Below, one piece after another: positions 6,957 through 14,108 of a DNA stretch of 16,282 nucleotides; the stretch's first letter is position 1, and every line of letters starts with the position of its first letter. The notes beneath the pieces are model-generated. The model made no database searches. It saw only the letters and a list, made by a program, of their open reading frames with translations, and was not told where the DNA came from. Made by a program: the position numbers and the translations under genes. Location: NCBI GenBank assembly GCA_023249815.1, contig JAHFBX010000011.1:5043-21324 (forward strand), in the 5' to 3' direction. This stretch comes from Candidatus Eiseniibacteriota bacterium. Its GTDB lineage: Bacteria > Eisenbacteria > RBG-16-71-46.

Positions 6957-8582
6957 TCAGCGCTGCGCGCTGTGTCCCAGGTGGCAGCCGCTGCAGCGTG
7001 ACGTCGTCCCCCGGGCACCGGCGTTGAAACCACGCACCTGCGTCGGGCCGTGCGCGCTCGGGAGCGCCCGGCCGGTCGAGTCCGTGAGCAGCTCGAACAG
7101 CGGCGTCTCGGCGGGCAGAAAGACGTCCACGCGGCCGCTGCGCGGGACGGGCACGGTGCGGATCCACTCCGAGGAGTCGGCGCCGACGAGCCGATACACA
7201 CGCAATCGCGCATCGTCGCGACGGGCCGCCGCGCCGCGTCCGGCGAAGACGTCGGTCGCGAGGTAGCGGAACTCGCCCTGCGCAACCCGGGTCGTCGCTG
7301 CGTCAGCCGCGAGCACCGGGGTGCGGGGCGGCACAGGCGCGGGCCGCGCGCGTGGCAGCGGCACCGGCGCGGCATCCAGCTCCCACGTGCCGGGCAGGTC
7401 CACGACGGTCGTGCGCGACCCGGGCCCAGCACCCAGCAGCCACACGCCGAAGTCGCCGCGGCCACCCGGATCCAGAGAGTAGACGAGCCGGCCATCGTCG
7501 AGCCCCGCGGGCGCGCACGCGGCGGGGGCACGGAGGTTGGCGCTTTCGATGTAGGGATCGCCCGCGTCGTCGCCGATCGCCGCTCCCGCCAACCGCACTC
7601 CCTTGGACGGCGGCGAAGCGAAGCGCAGAAGCATGAGTTCGCCCGGCCGGGGCGCAAGGCCGGTGTTGCGGGCCGCCACCGCCACCACGCCACCGTTCGG
7701 GAGCGGTGTGGGCTGAACGCCCATGCCGCGCCGCCTCGGAAGGACGCCGCCCGAGGCGAGTCGCACATCGGCAAGCACCAGCGTACCTCGGGCGTCGCGA
7801 GCAAGCCGCGCGGACACCACCTGCCACACGTTCACGCTGTCGCCGGTGACGCCAGCACCGCGCGTGGTGCCGCCAGCCGGGTCGGGCCGCCACGGGTTGA
7901 ACCACCAGCGCGAGAACAGGAGTCGCCGCCTCGCCCCGTCGGGCACGGGGTCCAGCACACCGTTCGCCTCGTGGGTGAGCTGGACGATCTTCCCGCCCGG
8001 AAGCCGCGCGAAGAGCTGCGTCACGAGCGAGCGGTCGTAGAGCGCGCCGCCGCTCACCCCGGAGCCGGAGTCTCCACGCGTGCTCACGAACAGGAGCGTG
8101 TCACCCCACCAGGCGGGATCGGCATCGCCCGCACCGGCGCGAGAACTCGCGTCACGAGCCTGCGAGTCGGTGGGCGACTCGCTTGCGCACGTCAGGCATC
8201 GCGGCGTGCCGCCGGAGCGCTCCACCTCCCAGATGCGCCATGCGTCGTCCGCCCGCCCGCGGGCCGCGAACGCCACACGCCGGCCATCCGGTGACGGAGC
8301 GGGGTCGGCCACATCGAAGAACCGGCCGTCGCTCAGCAGCGCGCGGATGTCGCCGTCCGCGGCGCGCTCGAGCAGCCGTCCGCCCGCGCCCGCGAACGTG
8401 CCGTGCGGCCCGAGACCCGGGATCTGTCCTGCCTCTGCGCCGGTGGGAACCGCGCGGGACACGAACACGATGGGAGGGAGCGGGCGCGGCGAGCCGATCG
8501 CGGCGAGCCCGGCACCCAGCACGGTGATCGCGAGCGCGAGACGCCGCGCGGCCCCAGCCGCTCGGCCAAGCATGGCACGCAT
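6957..8582 (-). CDS. Secreted beta-propeller protein with one C-terminal CxxCH haem motif, resembling HzsA-like family
   Basis: A 541-residue predicted exported protein of unknown function. The N-terminus (RRLALAITVLGAGLAAIGS) looks like a signal peptide. The body holds TolB/PD40-type propeller strands, for example PAPSPDGRRVAFAARG, WRIWEVERSGG, DTLLFVSTRG and RRRLLFSRWWFNPWRP. Before the end, GRVDVFLPAETPLFELL is followed by CSGCHLGHSAQR (530-541), a single CxxCH haem c attachment site only seven residues from the C-terminus. A second pair, CLTC (129-132), lacks the His. The propeller plus a DVxLPAxTPxxF-like strand and terminal CxxCH resembles, from memory, proteins related to the middle domain of hydrazine synthase alpha. 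That does not imply hydrazine chemistry. ATG 8582 or in-frame ATG 8573 could be the start; neither has a clear ribosome-binding site. The frame stays open far upstream, but that part is antisense to cutA and tsaD. It converges on the methyltransferase, with 11 bp between stops. Confidence 0.78.
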   Translation of the reverse strand: MRAMLGRAAGAARRLALAITVLGAGLAAIGSPRPLPPIVFVSRAVPTGAEAGQIPGLGPHGTFAGAGGRLLERAADGDIRALLSDGRFFDVADPAPSPDGRRVAFAARGRADDAWRIWEVERSGGTPRCLTCASESPTDSQARDASSRAGAGDADPAWWGDTLLFVSTRGDSGSGVSGGALYDRSLVTQLFARLPGGKIVQLTHEANGVLDPVPDGARRRLLFSRWWFNPWRPDPAGGTTRGAGVTGDSVNVWQVVSARLARDARGTLVLADVRLASGGVLPRRRGMGVQPTPLPNGGVVAVAARNTGLAPRPGELMLLRFASPPSKGVRLAGAAIGDDAGDPYIESANLRAPAACAPAGLDDGRLVYSLDPGGRGDFGVWLLGAGPGSRTTVVDLPGTWELDAAPVPLPRARPAPVPPRTPVLAADAATTRVAQGEFRYLATDVFAGRGAAARRDDARLRVYRLVGADSSEWIRTVPVPRSGRVDVFLPAETPLFELLTDSTGRALPSAHGPTQVRGFNAGARGTTSRCSGCHLGHSAQR

Positions 8583-8590
8583 GTTCGGGA

Positions 8591-8599
8591 TGCTACACT
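8591..8599 (+). promoter_or_regulatory. Possible extended -10 promoter for cutA-tsaD
   Basis: TGCTACACT contains the TGn extension and a TACACT box (four of six to TATAAT). It lies in the short divergent gap, about 37 bases before the cutA GTG. No good -35 is seen at the expected distance (CATGGC near 8571), so the call rests on the extended -10 alone. Confidence 0.3.
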
Positions 8600-8636
8600 C
8601 GCCCGTCCGCCGCGTCCCCCAAGCCCTGAGGAGCCC

Positions 8637-8966
8637 GTGACCGAAGCACTGATCGTGTTCACCACGTTCGCCAACGAGGCCGACGCCGCGCGCGTGGCGC
8701 GCACGCTCGTCGAAGAGCGGCTCGTGGCCTGCGCCAACCTTCTCCCCGGCGCTCGCTCGATCTATCGCTGGCGGGATGACGTCAAAGATGAGCGCGAGGT
8801 CGTGGTGCTCATGAAGACGCGCAAGCAGGACTGGACCGCGCTCCTGTCGAGGCTGCACGACCTCCACCCGTACGAGACGCCGGAGTGCGTCGCCGTGCGC
8901 ATCGCGGCCGGCGCACCTCGTTACATGGCGTGGCTCGAGGAGTCGCTCGCTCCGGAGGGCTCGTGA
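8637..8966 (+). CDS. cutA: Divalent-cation tolerance protein CutA
   Basis: A small trimeric cytoplasmic protein that binds divalent metals and has been linked to copper tolerance; its exact role is unsettled. It has 109 residues, the normal size. Family blocks are present in order: VFTTFANEADAARVARTLVE, RLVACANLLPGARSIYRW (29-46), EVVVLMKTRK (54-63) and LHPYETPECVAV (76-87). The last holds the conserved His-Pro-Tyr-Glu-Thr-Pro stretch. The start is GTG 8637 with GAGGAG just upstream. The stop codon overlaps the tsaD start by four bases (GTGA), so translation is coupled. Confidence 0.96.
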   Translation: MTEALIVFTTFANEADAARVARTLVEERLVACANLLPGARSIYRWRDDVKDEREVVVLMKTRKQDWTALLSRLHDLHPYETPECVAVRIAAGAPRYMAWLEESLAPEGS

Positions 8967-10033
8967 CGTCCGCGGATCCGGAGCGCGCGGGAGCGGAGGT
9001 GGGTGGCGCCGGCGCGCTCGTGCTCGCCATCGAGACCTCTTGCGACGACACGTCGGTGGCGGTGCTCGAGCACGGCACGCGGCTCCGCTCGCATCTGATC
9101 GCGGCGCAGGATGTGCACAGGCTCTACGGCGGCGTCGTGCCCGAGCTGGCGTCGCGCGCGCACCTGGAGCTGCTGCCCGCCCTGGTCGAACGCGCACTCG
9201 TCGAGGCGGAGGTGACGACCGGCGAGCTCACCGGGCTCGCGGTCACGCACGCGCCGGGCCTCGTGGGCTCGCTGGTCGTGGGTGTGGCGTTCGCCAAGGC
9301 GTGGGCGATGGCGCTCGAGCTGCCGCTCGTGGGCGTCAACCACATCGAGGCGCATCTCCACTCCTCGTCGCTCGAGCACGGTGACAGCCCGTGGCCGGCG
9401 GTGGCGCTGGTGGTCTCGGGCGGCCACACCGAACTCGTGGAGGTGCGCGGGCTGGGGGAGTACCGCTGGCTCGGGGCGACGCTCGACGACGCGGCGGGCG
9501 AGGCATACGACAAGGTGGCGAAGCGGCTGGGGCTCGGGTTCCCGGGCGGGCCCATTCTGGATCGGCTCGCGGCCCAGGGCCGGGCGGACGCGTTCGACCT
9601 GCCTCGCCCCATGCTCGACCGGCCGGGGCTCGACTTCTCGTTCTCGGGGTTGAAGACCGCGGTCGGAAACCTGCTCAGGCCCCGCGGAGAGCCGCCCTAC
9701 CCGGACGCGCTGGTCCGCGACGTGGCCGCCTCGTTCCAGGCGGCCGTGGTCGGCTCGCTCGTGGCGAAGTGCGCCCGGGCCCTGGACCAGACCGGCGCGC
9801 GGGCCCTGAGCCTGGGTGGCGGTGTGGCCTGTAACAGACAGCTACGCAACGACCTGGAAGCTCTCTGTGGGCCCAGGGGTGTGGCGCTCCGGGTCCCCTC
9901 ACCCAGACTCTGCGCGGACAACGCCGCCATGATCGCGTGGGTGGGGGCGCGGCGGCTCGAGCGGGGGGAGCGGGCCGGAGCGGACCTCGACGCGGCGGCC
10001 TCGCTCGAGGACTCGGGGCTCCCGATCGGCTGA
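8963..10033 (+). CDS. tsaD: tRNA N6-threonylcarbamoyladenosine transferase TsaD
   Basis: Transfers the threonylcarbamoyl group from threonylcarbamoyl-AMP to A37 of tRNAs that read ANN codons, working with TsaB and TsaE. The product has 356 residues from the GTG at 8963. The N-terminal LAIETSCDDTSVAVLE (21-36) is the ASKHA-fold opening, preceded by about 18 extra residues. NHIEAH (126-131) carries the metal ligands H127 and H131. SGGHTEL (152-158), DDAAGEAYDKVAK, FSFSGLKTAV and SLGGGVACNRQLR follow. CADNAAMIAW holds the third ligand, D319. The start is chosen by the four-base overlap with cutA and GGAGG four bases upstream; longer frames run into cutA. The other t6A genes are not in this window. 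Confidence 0.97.
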   Translation: MTSADPERAGAEVGGAGALVLAIETSCDDTSVAVLEHGTRLRSHLIAAQDVHRLYGGVVPELASRAHLELLPALVERALVEAEVTTGELTGLAVTHAPGLVGSLVVGVAFAKAWAMALELPLVGVNHIEAHLHSSSLEHGDSPWPAVALVVSGGHTELVEVRGLGEYRWLGATLDDAAGEAYDKVAKRLGLGFPGGPILDRLAAQGRADAFDLPRPMLDRPGLDFSFSGLKTAVGNLLRPRGEPPYPDALVRDVAASFQAAVVGSLVAKCARALDQTGARALSLGGGVACNRQLRNDLEALCGPRGVALRVPSPRLCADNAAMIAWVGARRLERGERAGADLDAAASLEDSGLPIG

Positions 10034-10044
10034 CCGGGGGCCTC

Positions 10045-10068
10045 GGGGCGGGAAATCCCGCAAGCCCC
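10045..10068 (+). terminator. GC hairpin after tsaD
   Basis: GGGGC, then GGG-AAAT-CCC, then a GCAA bulge and GCCCC, form an eight-pair stem starting 12 bases after the tsaD stop. No U tract follows. It may end or attenuate the cutA-tsaD transcript, in the weak style common in high-GC genomes. Confidence 0.3.
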
Positions 10069-10184
10069 AGCCCCGACAAACCGATAACGCCATCGTGACG
10101 ACCTGCCGAGCGCGGATCGTCCAACGCATTTCGCCGTGCGAGTCCCGATTCGCAATACGACCGCATCACCCCCGGGAGAGCGAT

Positions 10185-11153
10185 TTGGAGAAGCAGCGCA
10201 TCCTCATCGCGGACGACGAGCGCGACATCCGCGCCGTGCTGCGTACGCGTCTCGAGCTCGAGGGCTTCGCCGTCATCGAGGCGTGCGACGGCGTCGAAGC
10301 CGTGCGCATGGCGCAGGATGAGACGCCGGACCTGATCGTGCTCGACGTCATGATGCCGGAGCTCGACGGCGTCGAGGTCTGTGATCGGCTGCGCGCGTCG
10401 TTCACGACGCGACACATCCCGGTCATCATGGTCTCTGCGAAGGCCGGACCGGACGACAAGATGACGGGCCTGTCGAAGGGCGCGAACGACTACATCACGA
10501 AGCCCTACGACATGAAAGAGCTCACCCAGCGCGTGCGGAACGCGCTGGATTGGAGCCGCCAGCAGCGCTCGGCGAGCCCGCTCACCGGGCTTCCCGGCAA
10601 CCATTCCCTCAACGCCGAGATCCGCCGCCGGCTCGGCGAAGACCGGCCGTTCGCGCTGCTCCAGATCGACATCGATCATTTCAAGGCCTTTAACGACTAC
10701 TACGGCTACGGCCGCGGCGACGAGGCGATCCAGCTGCTCGCGCGCATCCTGTCGGAATCCGTCTACCGCATCGGCGACACGGCCGGGTTTGTAGGACACA
10801 TCGGCGGCGACGACTTCGTCGTGCTGTGCTCGTGCGACGCGGCCGAGCCCTTGGGCGAGGCAATCATCGATTGGTTCAACACCGCCGCGACGGACCTCTA
10901 CGACGTCGAGGATCGCTCCCGCGGTCACGTCGAGGTCCTCAACCGCCGGCACGTCGTGGAGCGCTTCCCGCTCATGAGTCTCACGATCGCGCTGGTGAGC
11001 ACCGACCGCGTGCCGGTCACCCATCTCGCCCAGCTCATCGACATCGCGCAGGAGCTCAAGGCGCACGGAAAGGGCATTCCCGGCAGCGTCATGGTGGGCG
11101 AACGTCGCCGACGCCAGGATCCGCCGACGGAGACTGAACAAAAGGTGGCCTGA
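10185..11153 (+). CDS. Response regulator with C-terminal GGDEF-like (GGDDF) domain
   Basis: A receiver fused to a diguanylate-cyclase-like domain, expected to link phosphorylation to cyclic-di-GMP. It has 322 residues. The receiver (about 5-120) is complete: acidic pair D10/D11, phospho-acceptor D54 in IVLDVMMPELDG, S84 and K106 in YITKPYD. The GGDEF fold runs from SPLTGLPGN (131) through LLQIDIDHFKAFNDYYGYG (158-176) to GHIGGDDFVVL (204-214). The signature reads GGDDF, with Asp for Glu at position four. No RxxD inhibitory site lies five residues before it (RIGD is eight before). The long tail with YDVEDRSRG and FPLMSLTIALVS fits a known GGDDF subgroup. The start is TTG 10185, with GGGAG six bases upstream; a longer frame from 10095 has no such site. 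It overlaps the next gene by one base (TGATG). Cyclase activity is plausible but uncertain. Confidence 0.9.
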   Translation: MEKQRILIADDERDIRAVLRTRLELEGFAVIEACDGVEAVRMAQDETPDLIVLDVMMPELDGVEVCDRLRASFTTRHIPVIMVSAKAGPDDKMTGLSKGANDYITKPYDMKELTQRVRNALDWSRQQRSASPLTGLPGNHSLNAEIRRRLGEDRPFALLQIDIDHFKAFNDYYGYGRGDEAIQLLARILSESVYRIGDTAGFVGHIGGDDFVVLCSCDAAEPLGEAIIDWFNTAATDLYDVEDRSRGHVEVLNRRHVVERFPLMSLTIALVSTDRVPVTHLAQLIDIAQELKAHGKGIPGSVMVGERRRRQDPPTETEQKVA

Positions 11154-13513
11154 TGGACGCCAAGGACGACGTCAACGGCACCGGATCGCGGGAACCGTCC
11201 CGCGGAACGGCCACGCTCCTGGCGGAGGCGGTGCTGGCGCTGCGCGCCACCAACGACCTCGCCGTTTCGTGGGATCTCGCCCGCCAGCACCTGCACGAGG
11301 CGCTGGGTTCTGCGCACGCCTGCCTGCTGCGGGTGGATCGTCGCAGCGGCGCGCTGTTCCTCTACGAGGAGTCCGGTGTCGAGACGCCGTACCTGGCCGA
11401 GCACGGCGGTCCCGTGGAGTGGGTGATGCGCAACGACCGCGCCCGGTTCGACGAGACGTTCGCCGAGGACATGTCGCGCGAGACCCTGCTCTGGCACGAG
11501 CCCCCGGTGTCACTCGCCACGCTGCCGCTCGTGGCGGGCAGCACGGCATACGGGTTCCTGCTCGTCGGCTTCGCCCAGCCCCACGTGTTCAACCCACAGG
11601 AGCGCCTGCTGCTTCAGACCATGGGCGACGCGCTGGCGCTCGCCATCGAGCGCGTCCACCTGCGCCGCGCGCTCGAGGACGAGCGCGCGCAGGCCACCGG
11701 GCTCGAGCGCCGGCTCGCGTCGTCGCAGGAGTTCTCGGCCGGCCTCCTCAACCTGGTCGCGACCGAGCTGCGGAGCCCGCTTGCCTCGGTCAAGGCCTAC
11801 AGCGAATCGCTCGAGATGGTGGCGCCGCACGCGAAGAGCACGCGCACGCGCTTCCTCGGCGTCATCCACGAGGAGTGCGACCGCATGGCGACGCTGCTCG
11901 CCGACGTGAGCGACCTGTCGCGCATCGAGGGCGGCGAGTGCACGTTGCGGCTCACCGCGACGTCGCTGCGCGAGCTGGGCCGCGCCGCGCTCGACCGGCT
12001 CAGCGACTCGGCGCACCAGCGCGGCGTGCTGCTGCAACTCGACGCCGACGACACGCGCGTCGAGGTGGACGTGGACCTCATGCGTCGCGGCATCGAGAAC
12101 CTCGTCCACAATGCCATCGAGTTCTCGCCGCTCGGCGGCCACGTCATGCTGTCGCTCTCCGGCCGGTCCGAGGACTGGACCTGCGTCGTGCAGGACGAGG
12201 GCCCGCCGCTGCCGGACGAGGACCTGGCGAGCGTGTTCGAGCACTTCCATCGCGCGCGCCGCGAACCGCCTCCCGGTTCGCCCGCCGCGACCCGCGGTCC
12301 GGCTGCGTCCCGCCTGGGGCTCGCGATCGCACGCGGCATCATCGAGCTCCATGCCGGCCACCTGTGGGTCGAGCAGCCGCCCGGCGTCGTGGGCGGCAGG
12401 ACACCGGGGCCGCGCTTCTGCTTCAACGCGCCCGCCCGCCAGACCGCCTCGGCCCGCGCCCGCCGCGTCGCTCGCCAGGCACTGGGGCGTTCCGACCTGC
12501 AGCCGTTGTTCGACGCCATCGTCGAGATGGTGGGCGTCACGCTCGAGAGCTCGCTCGTCTCGCTCGTGCTCGTGGACCCGGATCGCGGCGACCTGTTCGT
12601 CGCGGCGAGCACGGGACACGGCGGCGCCGTGAAGGGCCGCCGTACGGCACTGCGGAGCGGCGTCGCGGGCGCGGTCGCGGCCTGGGGCCATCCGCTGCTC
12701 GTCCAGGACATCGAGACCGACCGTCGCTTCCGCCGCCTGAACCACCCGCAGTACAACACGAAGTCGCTGCTGTCGGTGCCGCTGCGCGTCGAGGGTGAGG
12801 TAATCGGCGTCGTGAACGCGAACACCAAGCAGAGCGGCGAGCCGTTCGACGAGGACGACCTGGGCCTGCTCGTGATGCTCACCGAGCGCGTCGGCAGCGC
12901 CATCGAGCGCGCCTGCGCCTATCCTGACAGCGAACGCGTCGTGGAGGACGCGCTCGAGGCCGTGCGCACGATGACGCAGTTGAAGCGCGAATTCGCGCTC
13001 GGCGGCCGCCGCTATGTGAAGCGTTCCCGGGCGCTGGCCCGGCGCCTCGGCTTGACGCCGGCCGAGACCGACGTCATCGGCTACGTCGCGAGCATCCACG
13101 ACCTGGGCATGGTGCGGCTCGGGCCGGAGACCTCGCACGCGAACCACCTGGACGAGCAGCAGCGCCGCGCCGTGCGCGCGCATCCCGAGGTGAGCGTCGA
13201 GATCCTGCGCCCACTCGAGTACCTGGGGCTCGTGCGCGAGCTGGTGCTGGCGCACCACGAACGCTGGGACGGCGCCGGGTATCCGCAGGGGCTCGCGGGC
13301 GACCGGATCCCGATCGGCGCCCGCATCCTGGCCGTCGTGGACGCCTGGGAGAGCATGACCAAGTCCCAGCCCTGGCGTGCGGCGGTCTCGCGCCAGGATG
13401 CCATCGAGGAGCTGCGGCGGGAGTCCGGACGGCAGTTCGACGCGGAAGTGGTGGAAGCCTTCGTGAAGATGCTGGACGAGGCGGAAGATGAGGAGCCCCG
13501 GGCGGCGGCCTGA
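11153..13513 (+). CDS. GAF / histidine-kinase-like (probable pseudokinase) / GAF / HD-GYP fusion protein
   Basis: A 786-residue soluble signalling protein. The order is: GAF-like sensor (about 25-165); short coiled-coil (168-190); HisKA-like helices (190-260); HATPase-like domain (about 265-425); second GAF (445-590); HD-GYP (about 605-775). The dimerisation helix reads LVATELRSPL, with T204 where the phosphorylated His of SHELRTPL belongs. The N box GIENLVHNAIEFSP is good. The G1 motif reads DEGPP for DxGxG, and G2 reads RLGLA for GxGLA. Kinase activity is therefore unlikely. In HD-GYP, IHDLGM (648-653) lacks the usual Lys and the first conserved His is missing, but H677, HHERWDGAGYP (701-711) and D730 remain. 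No membrane segment is seen. Translation is coupled to the upstream receiver-GGDDF gene by TGATG. I infer a cyclic-di-GMP-related hub; activity is not proven. Confidence 0.87.
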   Translation: MDAKDDVNGTGSREPSRGTATLLAEAVLALRATNDLAVSWDLARQHLHEALGSAHACLLRVDRRSGALFLYEESGVETPYLAEHGGPVEWVMRNDRARFDETFAEDMSRETLLWHEPPVSLATLPLVAGSTAYGFLLVGFAQPHVFNPQERLLLQTMGDALALAIERVHLRRALEDERAQATGLERRLASSQEFSAGLLNLVATELRSPLASVKAYSESLEMVAPHAKSTRTRFLGVIHEECDRMATLLADVSDLSRIEGGECTLRLTATSLRELGRAALDRLSDSAHQRGVLLQLDADDTRVEVDVDLMRRGIENLVHNAIEFSPLGGHVMLSLSGRSEDWTCVVQDEGPPLPDEDLASVFEHFHRARREPPPGSPAATRGPAASRLGLAIARGIIELHAGHLWVEQPPGVVGGRTPGPRFCFNAPARQTASARARRVARQALGRSDLQPLFDAIVEMVGVTLESSLVSLVLVDPDRGDLFVAASTGHGGAVKGRRTALRSGVAGAVAAWGHPLLVQDIETDRRFRRLNHPQYNTKSLLSVPLRVEGEVIGVVNANTKQSGEPFDEDDLGLLVMLTERVGSAIERACAYPDSERVVEDALEAVRTMTQLKREFALGGRRYVKRSRALARRLGLTPAETDVIGYVASIHDLGMVRLGPETSHANHLDEQQRRAVRAHPEVSVEILRPLEYLGLVRELVLAHHERWDGAGYPQGLAGDRIPIGARILAVVDAWESMTKSQPWRAAVSRQDAIEELRRESGRQFDAEVVEAFVKMLDEAEDEEPRAAA

Positions 13514-13539
13514 GGGGCCGGACCCGAACACCGGGCCCC
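13514..13539 (+). terminator. Strong hairpin just after the fusion gene
   Basis: GGGGCCGG (13514-13521) pairs with CCGGGCCCC (13531-13539) around a nine-base loop, with one bulged G. It begins at the base after the stop codon. There is no U tract, so it may be a terminator, an attenuator or part of the leader of the next gene. Confidence 0.35.
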
Positions 13540-13636
13540 GGGGACGAACCCCTCAAGCCGAGGCGACGGGGCGCCGATACACGACAGGAAGCCCGAGGGG
13601 CGCGGCACCGGCCATGCCCCCCGGGAACCGAGTCGC

Positions 13637-13646
13637 AAGGAGGTGA
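13637..13646 (+). promoter_or_regulatory. Near-consensus ribosome-binding site of the receiver gene
   Basis: AAGGAGGTGA is almost fully complementary to the 16S rRNA 3' end and lies at ideal spacing before ATG 13652. It decides the start against the in-frame GTG at 13643, which lies inside this site. It is clearly stronger than the ribosome-binding sites of neighbouring genes, suggesting high translation. Confidence 0.85.
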
Positions 13647-13651
13647 ACGGC

Positions 13652-14050
13652 ATGGCGAAGGGCAGGATCCTGGTGGTGGACGACGAGATCTACATCGTCC
13701 ATATCCTGGATTTCAGCCTCGGCATGGAGGGGTACGAGGTGCTCACCGCGCTCGACGGCGAACAGGCGGTCGAGAAGGCGCGGGCGGAGAAGCCCGACCT
13801 CATCGTGCTCGACATCATGATGCCGAAGCTCGACGGATACGAGACGTGCAAGCGCCTCAAGGCCGATCCCGAGACCAAGGACGTGCCGGTCATCCTGCTG
13901 TCCGCGAAGGGTCGCAACGTGGACCAGAAAGTCGGCTTCGAGGTGGGAGCGGACGACTACATCACGAAGCCGTTCAGCCCCCGCAAGCTGGTCGAGCGCA
14001 TCAACGCGATCCTGGGTCACGGCACCTCGCAACAGCGCATGCAAGCCTGA
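13652..14050 (+). CDS. Stand-alone response regulator (CheY-like receiver)
   Basis: A single receiver domain of 132 residues with no output domain. All active-site residues are in place: D10 and D11 in LVVDDE, phospho-acceptor D54 in IVLDIMMPKLDG, S84 in LLSAKG and K106 in YITKPFSP. It ends soon after the last helix with a short polar tail. Its receiver is clearly similar to that of the receiver-GGDDF protein at 10185 (identical IVLD, MMP and YITKP spacing). The two are probably related by duplication or share a partner. It follows the fusion gene after a 138-bp structured gap. Single receivers usually act by protein-protein contact or as phosphate shuttles; its partner is unknown. Confidence 0.94.
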   Translation: MAKGRILVVDDEIYIVHILDFSLGMEGYEVLTALDGEQAVEKARAEKPDLIVLDIMMPKLDGYETCKRLKADPETKDVPVILLSAKGRNVDQKVGFEVGADDYITKPFSPRKLVERINAILGHGTSQQRMQA

Positions 14051-14082
14051 TCTTCCGCCAGGTCCCGTACGGACCCGCACTC

Positions 14083-14108
14083 GGGCCTGTGCCGCAAGGC
14101 ACGGGCCC
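14083..14108 (+). terminator. Terminator-like 11-bp hairpin with GCAA tetraloop
   Basis: GGGCCTGTGCC pairs with GGCACGGGCCC around a GCAA (GNRA) loop, with a single T-G wobble. The tail GTTGCGTTGG is only mildly T-rich. It lies 33 bases after the receiver stop and probably ends the signalling transcript. It is also the first and best-paired member of the tandem repeat array. Confidence 0.5.

Larger units (their letters stand above)
13514..13651 (+). promoter_or_regulatory. Structured intergenic leader upstream of the stand-alone receiver
   Basis: 138 bp with three consecutive inverted repeats: the hairpin at 13514-13539; GGGG-ACGAA-CCCC at 13540-13552; and CCCGAGGGGC/GCCCCCCGGG at 13592-13625 (ten pairs, one mismatch), whose loop contains a small GGC-ACCG-GCC helix. 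The last stem ends 11 bases before a near-perfect Shine-Dalgarno. It may be a regulatory RNA leader. I do not recognise a known riboswitch core in it. Confidence 0.35.

Noticed and set aside
8572..8588. TGGCACG followed by TTCG, considered as a sigma-54 promoter for cutA
   Set aside because: The -12 element lacks the required GC, and the site lies inside the start of the divergent gene.
8583..9197. N-terminal extension of the propeller frame to 9197
   Set aside because: The extension is antisense to cutA and the start of tsaD, is Arg-rich and precedes an obvious signal peptide at 8582 or 8573.
10034..10184. Gap before the receiver-GGDDF gene considered as a cyclic-di-GMP (GEMM) riboswitch
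   Set aside because: The conserved cores of that riboswitch (such as GACGCAAAGCC) are not present. Only one GC hairpin near tsaD is visible.
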